This document shows positions 51,601 to 60,600 of a stretch of 64,000 bases of DNA, piece after piece. The stretch is from Haliotis asinina. Taxonomy: Eukaryota; Mollusca; Gastropoda; Lepetellida; Haliotidae. Under the pieces are notes generated by a model. It was not told the origin of the DNA. It worked only from the letters and a program-made list of their open reading frames with translations, and did no database searches. Position 1 is the stretch's first letter; each line of letters starts with the position of its first letter. The DNA is taken from contig NC_090291.1 of the NCBI RefSeq assembly GCF_037392515.1, positions 1,266,501-1,330,500 of the forward strand, given 5' to 3'. Made by a program: the position numbers and the translations under genes.

Positions 51601-54600
51601 TCATGGTATGGCTGGTGTCCTGGTATGTCTATGTCCTGGTATGTCTGGTGTCCTGGTATGTCTGTTGTCATGGTATGTCTGGTGTCCTGGTATGTTTGAT
51701 ATGGTATGGCTGGTGTCATGATATATCTGGTGTCATGGTATATCTGGTGTCATGGTATGCCCATTTCTGGTACCTGCTATGATATTGCTGGAATATTGCT
51801 CAAAGTAATGTAAAAGCATTCTCACTCACTCACTCACTCCATGTAGGATATGAAACATCGCCAGGATCTACGCCACATCACAGTGTGCAGCGTCGATCCT
51901 CCTGGCTGTACCGACATTGATGACGCCCTTCATTGTCGCAACTTAGACAACGGCAACCTGGAGGTTAGTTGATCTTTCAGTTATCATCATGTATACGTCA
52001 TATGGTTAACTGTTGTTGACATGGTTACAGTACTAACGTAGGAGTTTGTCATCATACCACTGTCTTGTCTACACAGCGATCAGAGTGAAAGGATGATATG
52101 CTCTGTGGAATAATAAGCTGTGAAATATGACAGTTATTCCCGTACTTCTGGCCTCTAGTGTTTGTACTGAATAAACACAGAATTGTCAAACAGGTGATAC
52201 ACTACAAGGCATTACTTTATTTAGCATGTTCAATGCTGTTAATGGTCCACTGTGCCTTTAGATGGGCCTGTGATATGTTGGCATGGAATTCTGTGAAATG
52301 CAAAAGTGTGTGTAAAAACATTTGAATTTTGTGTTTGGAGTACAGTAAACAAAAAGTATATGCCCCCCCCACCCCCCCAAATCTTAACAGTGTATTTTGG
52401 GAACTTTTTGTGTAGAAGGATCGACATTCATGTGTCATCTTGTGCTGTCATTATTGTTTAGACCAGGATATCTCCACAGTTTGTTTGCCCTCAGTGGGTA
52501 AACAGTGAAAAAGACAAAAGATCTAATCGATGATATTTACTATCGGTGTCAGTTGCTGTACTTACCAGTCTGTTTATGATATGAAGCATGTTTTCTCCCT
52601 GGTGTAGGTTGGAGTTCACATTGCGGATGTGTCACATTTTATCCGCCCTGGCAATGCGCTGGACAAAGAGGCCGCTAACAGAGGAACCACAGTTTACCTC
52701 ACTGATCGGGTCAGTACAACCCAGTTGTAGTAGATGTGGAGCTACATTGTCAAAGTTCTCCTATCTTTAAGATGGTTCGTGCCATACGTTTACATCAACT
52801 CACGAGTGTCTTTGCCCTAAGAGAGCTTGAGAAATCTAGGACTAGGTCTTTAGAACTCAGTAGTAGTAAGATCAGATTGTGTGGATCTCTCTGTCAAATT
52901 GGCTGTTGCTGAGGTTTTGTGATTTGATACCTCTGAATGACTCAGAATCATAGAAAAATTGTTGTATCACTTATAGGTTAAAATTATTGAACATACTTCC
53001 TTCATCTCACTAACGTTTCTTTACAGAGAATCGATATGGTGCCAGAACTCCTCAGTTCAAACCTGTGTTCCCTGAGATGCAATGTAGACAGGTCAGTGTA
53101 CCCATGGTAACGGATGCCAAAGATGTGTGCTATACCTTAGAGGGTCATCCCTGAATAGCAAGATTAATTACAGATTGTCTTATAAAATTGCAAAATCTGT
53201 GATCTGGGGACAGTCTCCGAACCCCACATACCGTATGTATTCTAAAAAGCACCTGGTCTCTAATAAGCACCGGGCTCAAAGCAGCTCACTGGCACTTGCA
53301 CTATTTACACCCAGTAAGTGCAAAAAGCATAGGGTTTCTAATAAGGGGCTGGGTCAGGAAGTCTGTTGGAAAAATACGTGGACAGTTGCTTATTAGAGGA
53401 AATATGGTAGCCATTGATAACATGATATTTAACCTCTGGACAGACTGGCCTTCTCAGTGCTGTGGGAGATGACACAAAATGGGGACATTGTGAACACCAC
53501 CTTCACCAAGAGTGTCATCGATTCAAAGGTAGGACAGCATGTAAATCATTGGTCCTTTTGTTCAGACAGTAGTTAGTCAATACCTTCATTTACATGTCTT
53601 TATCTATGTCTTTATCCTGAACTCTACAAAATTTGATGTTACAAAATCATATTTACAGTCTTCCTGTAAGTCATGTTCCTTGGGACCACTACAGTGGAAG
53701 TTGATGGACATGAAGACCCCCAATGCTTTGTGGTGCTCAATACAAGATGAAGAACACCAGTAGTGTTAAGGCTGTCCTCACCCACCTGCCATGTCTGATT
53801 ACCATAAATAATGCCACTTCAGGCATAGCCACGTGAAATACCTGTGTGTCCTTAACATCTTTTCAGTGGTTCTTGTTAAAACAAATACTTGAGTAGGAGG
53901 AAGTTCAGAGTGTCCTCTTATCATGCTGACGTTAAAAAATTAAATGTTTGATTCTCCTTATGGGCATGGTGTTTTGGACGTCATTTCTGGTGTTCCTTGC
54001 CCCAGTATGACCGAAATATTGCTGATGGTCATCTGTCACTCACGCAGACATGCAAGCATGCAGTCACTCACACATGCACTCACCCACATTCATTTTTCTC
54101 TGCTTCCAGGCTTCACTGACATATGCTGAAGCGCAGATGAAGATAGATGATCCGACTCTGACAGATGAACTCACAGTCAGTTTACGGGGATTAAACAGAC
54201 TTGCAAAAATCTTGAAAAAGCGAAGAATTGACAATGGGTAGGACAAACGTTGGCTATCAGTATTTATCACCCAACCAACTGATATTAAGAAACACATGGA
54301 AATTAGCCTTGCCCATCCATCAAATTTCATTTTATGAACATATCTGATAAACCAATGGATATTGTTTTCAGAAACTTTTTGCTCCAAGTAGAGCTGAACA
54401 GTGAAACTTTAAAATGTAGAGTTTATTTCTTATTTCCATTGAATAAGATCTCTCATACAAATATTGATTGAAACATTTGTTACTAAGCTGTATTGTATGT
54501 ATGTTTCAGTGCCCTGAGCTTAGCGTCGACAGAGATCCGGTTCTATGTAGACAGTGAGACCCATGACCCTATAGAAGTTCAGACAAAAGAGCTTAGGTGA

Positions 54601-57600
54601 GTCGAATCACACAGTGACTCCAGACTGTGGTGATTGTTTGTTCGTTAAACTCATCAATATTCCAGCTGTGTGATGGTGATGTAAGAAATTGCATCTGGAT
54701 TAGGAAGTTCAGTGATTGACATCATGTGCACCAAGGTATATACCTAAGAGCTCTTGCAATCAGCCTCTGGCTTGTCAGATCTGTGTTTTAAGCTGTTGTA
54801 CCGAGGAATAATGTGATATAGTGTGTCTTGACCTCAATGTACCCATGAAAATCTGGGTGAGAATTTATCTTAAGCAGCCCATGCTTCTTTGTCAAAGGCG
54901 ACTAACAGGATCGGGTTGTCACATTCGCTGATTTTGTTGACACATATCATGTCCCAGTTAAGTAGAATGATTCTCATGCTGTTTATCATGGAATGGATAA
55001 GCTGTGGTTGGAGCTGAATTTGGTCAGTTTTTTTCCCACAGGGAAACCAACTCTATGGTGGAGGAGTTCATGTTGCTTGCTAACATCTCGGTTGCTGAGA
55101 AAACTCTCAAGGAATTCCCAGACTGTTCTTTGCTCCGACGTCATCCAGCTCCACCACCATCCAACTTCGAACCTGTCATTAGAGCTGCCAAGTCCAAGGT
55201 AATAGCAAAGACACCATCAGCTTGATTTGATTCCTGTCTGAAGTGACATTGTTTGATTTCTGTCTGAAGTGACATTGTTTGATTTCTGCCTGAAGTGACA
55301 TTGTTTGAAACCATACAAAAAATTTACTATTTGTGGTTTTTTTGCCCTGTCAGTTAAGTTTCTCAACATTTCTGTGTTGTATTGTTTTAAGGGTCTTGAC
55401 CTTGCTGTATCATCGGGGAAGGAACTTGCCGACAGTCTGGACAAGGCTGTGTTTCCTGACCAACCATTCTTCAACACCATGCTCCGTATCATGACCACTC
55501 GGTGCATGATGCAAGCTGTGTACTTCAGCAGTGGTACGCTACCATTTGAAGAGTATCAGCATTACGGCCTGGCTACACCCATCTACACCCACTTTACGTC
55601 TCCCATCAGAAGGTACTCCACTCTTGCATGCTTTACATCTCCCATCAGAAGGTACTCTGCTCTTGCCCACTTTACATCTCCCATCAGAGGGTACTCCTTT
55701 CTTGCACACTTTACATCTCCCATCAGAGGGTACTCCTCTCTTGGACACTTTACATCTCCCATCAGAAAGTACTCCACTCTTGCCCCACTTAAAGTCTCCC
55801 ATCAGAAAGTACTCCATCCACTCTTTCCCACTTTACATTTCCCATCAGAAGGTACTCCAGTCTTTCCCAATGTTACATCTCCCATCAGAAAGTACTCCAT
55901 CCACTCTTTGTCCACTGTACATCTCCCATCAGAAGGTACTCCACTCTTGCCCACTTTACATCTCCCATCAGAAAGTACTCCGCTCTTGCCCACTTTACAT
56001 CTCCCATCAGAAGGTACTCCACTCTTTCCCACTTTACATCTCCCATCAAATGGTACTCCACTCTTTCCCACTTTACATCTCCCATCAGAAGGTACTCCGC
56101 TCTTACCCCACTTTACATCTCCCATCAGAAAGTACTCCGCTCTTGCACACTGTACATCTCCCTTCAGAAAGTACTCCATCCACTCTTTGTCCATTGTACA
56201 TCTCCCATCAGAAGGTACTCCACTCTTGCCCACTTTACATCTCCCATCAGAGGGTTCTCTACTCTTACCCACTTTACATCTTCCATCAGAAGGTTCTCCA
56301 CTCTTGCCCACTTTACATCTCAGATCAGAAGGTACTCCACTCTTTCCCACTTTACATCTCCCATCAGAGGGTTCTCCACTCTTAACCCACTATACATCTT
56401 CCATCAGAAGGTTCTCCACTCTTGCCCACTTTACGTCTCCCATCAGCAGGTACTCCATCCACTCTTTCCCACTTTACATCTCCCATCAGCAGGTACTCCA
56501 TCCACTCTTTCCCACTTTACATCTCCCATCAGCAGGTACTCCATCCACTCTTTCCCACTTTACATCTCCCATCAGCAGGTACTCCATCCACTCTTTCCCA
56601 CTTTACATCTCCCATCAGCAGGTACTCCATCCACTCTTTCCCACTTTACATCTCCCATCAGCAGGTACTCCATCCACTCTTTCCCACTTTACATCTCCCA
56701 TCAGCAGGTACTCCATCCACTCTTTCCCACTTTACATCTCCCATCAGAGGGTACTCCATCCACTCTTTCCCACTTTACATCTCCCATCAGCAGGTACTCC
56801 ATCCACTCTTTCCCACTTTACATCTCCCATCAGAGGGTACTCCACTCTTGCCCTACTTAAAGTCTTCCTTCAGAAGGTGCACGACTCTTGTGCCACTTGA
56901 CATCCTATCAGAATCTGTTTTTGTTTTTAGTCTCTGACCATCTCATGTACAGACAATACATGAGGAGACAATGTGATATCTTTTCAGCCCACTTAAAACA
57001 GGGACACCATCCATATAATAATGGTGATTAACTAAATATAACACTTCATTTCCAGGACTTCTCAAGTAATTCGGAGGTTTAGTAGGCTGCCTGATACGTT
57101 CCGTGCATTGTATATTTTATTCACTTAACATTCACAAACACTGCTGCCGTGTACTGCACACCGCTTATAGTTGCGTGAGGATTGCTATGTGCGATTGACA
57201 AGACCCGTGGAGGTCCCGGGTAGAATAGGCCTTCAGCAACCCATGTTTGCTGTAAAAGGTGACTCAGCTTGTCGTAAGAGGCGACTAACGGGATCGGGTG
57301 GTCAGGCTTGCTGACTTGGTTGACACATGTCATCGATTCCCAATTGTGCAGATCGATGCTCATGTTGTTGATCACTGAATTGTCTGGTCCAGACTCGATT
57401 ATTTACAGACCGCCACCATATAGCTGGAATATTGCTGAGTGTGGCATAAAACTAAACTCACTCACTCACTGTTGGACAATTGCAAACATTTTCTGTCTTT
57501 GGGAGCTTTGATTCCTAATTGCACCAATATGAGGTTAAGCCAACTTCACACATAGATGAGATGAGTTGCCATGACACATTGCTATGCAACTTCTTTTCTT

Positions 57601-60600
57601 TGATGCAGGTACTCGGACATCATTGTCCATCGACTGTTGGCAGTGTGTATTGGAGCAGATGCCTCGTACCCAGCCCTCCTGGAGAAACACAAAACACAGG
57701 TACATTCCAGCGGATGCTGACAGCAGCCATGAAGGACCAGAGTGTCCCAAGCCATGACAGCAACACCAGTGTATGAAACTCCCCAGAACACGAAGGAAGT
57801 CCCCCGGGCTGCTAACTGAAAAATGTTGTTGGACCTGTTAACATGTAGCCAGCCCTGTATTGACAATAGGACACTGAGATAAGGTGTTAAAATAATGTAA
57901 TTAATGAATTACAAGTAGTGAGGTAAACCAACACGTCCAAAAGCTTTCTTGTTTTTTAAAAAAAGTAGTAGCCATTAAAAAACATAAGTGGGTGTACGCT
58001 GTTGATTCACTTACTGTCACTGCCAACTAAGTCTGAAAAGCCCCAGACAAGAACAACATTGTCCTTTGGCCTGTTTTCCCCTGTAGTCAATGACATGGTC
58101 AAATATATACTCTTGGAAAATGAATTGGCCCACAGGGCTGGCTATAAAATAAAATTGTAAGCCCACCTGGTAACTAGCAGATGCTATTTCACACACTGGC
58201 AACACTTAAACTGGGCTATAGAGTAGATTATATGATTGATCATGACTTCATGTGACAGTGAATCACTGCCATGGGATGAAGGAACATTTCTTCACTCTCT
58301 CTCACTGTTGGATATGGTTGTCTTGCAGTCCTTGTGTAACAACCTCAATTTCCGACACAAAATGGCGCAGTATGCTGGTCGGGCCTCTGTCAACCTCCAC
58401 ACTCACGTAAGTATTCTGGGCAACCAATCCATAACAACATGTGTCCACCGACCAGAAAAGTAATACCATGGTTACAGTAGTCATTCAACTGTCCTTCATG
58501 ACTATTGACCTGAAATGTTTTCACCCACCATTATAGTGTTACCATGGTTACAATGGCTCTTCATCATTGTCAACATTACATGTCACCACTCACCATTATA
58601 GTGTTACCATGGTTACAGTATGTTCTTCATGAAGAACTGACCTGTGAAGGTCCCGGGGTAGAATAGGCCTCCAGCAACCCATGCTTGACATAAAAGGCGA
58701 CTATGCTTGTCGTAAGAGGCGACTAACAGGATTGGGTGGTCAGATGACTTGATTGACACATGTCATCGATTCCCAATTGCGCAGATCGATGCTCATGTTG
58801 TTGATTACTGGATTGTCTGGTCCAGACTCGATTATTTACAAACCGCCACCTTATAGCTGGAATATTGCTGAGTGCAGCATAAAACTAAACTCACTCACTC
58901 ACTCCATGCAGAACTTTAGTCTTACAGTAATAGTCTTTCCATTGTTCTCTGTAACTATGACACCCTCCAAGCACTACTGCTGTGTTACTATGGTAACAAT
59001 TGTGTTTCAGTTCTTCATAACTTTGACAACCTCTACGCACTGCTGCTGTGTTACTATGGTAACAATTGTGTTTCATTTGTTCTTCATAATTATGACAACC
59101 GCCACACACTGGTGCTGTGTTACTATGGTTACGGTTGTGTTTCAGTTGTTCTTCAAGAAGCGAGTGGAGGATGAAGAAGGCTATGTGCTGTTTGTCAGGA
59201 AGAATGCGCTGCAGGTTCTAATCCCAAAATATGGTTTGGAGGGGACACTGTTCCTCAAATCAGATGACAGCGATACAATGTTTACATTTAATGAGGAGGT
59301 AAGTGACATAGTGCAACTGTTCACTGACAGAGCTGATTTCTATGTGGACAGTGATCCTATAACAGACTTAATGAACTGTATTCTGTGTGTCATGGTGACT
59401 GAACTATACACTATATTACCAGAATACTGTGTGCCACCCTGATCAACTGACAGTATTTGTCATTGCTTGTGCCATTAACCACAAGTTGCCTTGTCTAGAT
59501 TGATTTGCTGACTGTAACAGTAAACATTGTCTGTCTTGTTCCCAGTGCACCAGTTGAACCACCATGACTATTATTTTTATTATTAGTGTGGGACAGGTGG
59601 CCTTTGAATTTGGGCTTATGACTTGGGATGGGCATTAGGACTGCTTAAATGGTATGTTGTAGTACAAACTTCACAATACAATATATTGCCCTTTTCGCAA
59701 ATCAGTTCACCTGATACGATCGGTATTTTCCATGATTGGTAATTTTAGTGATGATGTACGCCAACACATGTCGCAATATTTCGCAATACAAAATTTTGGC
59801 AATACCCAACCCCACTGATGATCTGATAGGAACAAATTACCTTTCTTAAAGATATGCAAGGGATCTCATCACAGAACTGTTAAATATTAACTGTTGCTAT
59901 TCTTTGATGCGATTCTTATCATTTCCCTGTCACAACTTTGGACATGTTTGAGGCTAAGATAGGATATTTTCACAGCATACTCCCCCTCTTATGATGTGAA
60001 TAATATCCCCATTATTTTACGTGCAAGTATAGGTTAGCACTCACTCTTGTTTCCTGTTTCCTTGAGCTACAGGAGCAGACCCAGACTGGTGGGGGACACA
60101 CCTTCCACGTGTTTGACAGACTGGTTGTACAGCTCAGTATAGACAGGTCCAATGAACAACACATGAAACTCAGCATCAAGCTGGTTCAACCTCAGGTGAG
60201 AAGCCATCACTGGTTCAGTCTGTGGTGAGTAGCCATCACTGGTTCAGTCTCAGGTGAGTAGCCATCACTGGTTTAGTCTCAGGTGAGTAACCCTCACTGG
60301 TTCAGTCTCAGGTGAGTAGGCATTACTGCTCAGTCTCTGGTGAGTAGCCATCACTAGTTCATTCTCTGGTGAGTAGCCATCACTAGTTCGGCCTCAGGGG
60401 AGTAGCCATCACTGGTTCAGTCTCAGATGAGTAGCCATCACTGGTTTAGCCTCAGGTGAGTAACCATCACTGGTTCAGTCTCAGGTGAGTAGCCATCACT
60501 GGTTCAGTCTCAGTTGAGAGGCCATTTCTGGATCAGTCACAGGTGAGTAGCCATCACTGGTTCAACATCTGCTGGTGGCCACATCCGGTCCCATCTAGTT

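Noticed and set aside
50919..51782. Long Val/Ser/Trp/Tyr/Cys-rich open frames
   Set aside because: They are translations of a 17-bp repeat without stops, present in several frames, inside DIS3 intron 10.
55305..56900. A 531-codon open frame through exon 18 and the array, as a new repetitive protein
   Set aside because: Exon 18 has a good donor at 55613 and exon 19 continues the conserved RNB sequence in phase. The long frame exists because the repeat unit lacks stops. Partial inclusion is listed as a finding, not as a gene.
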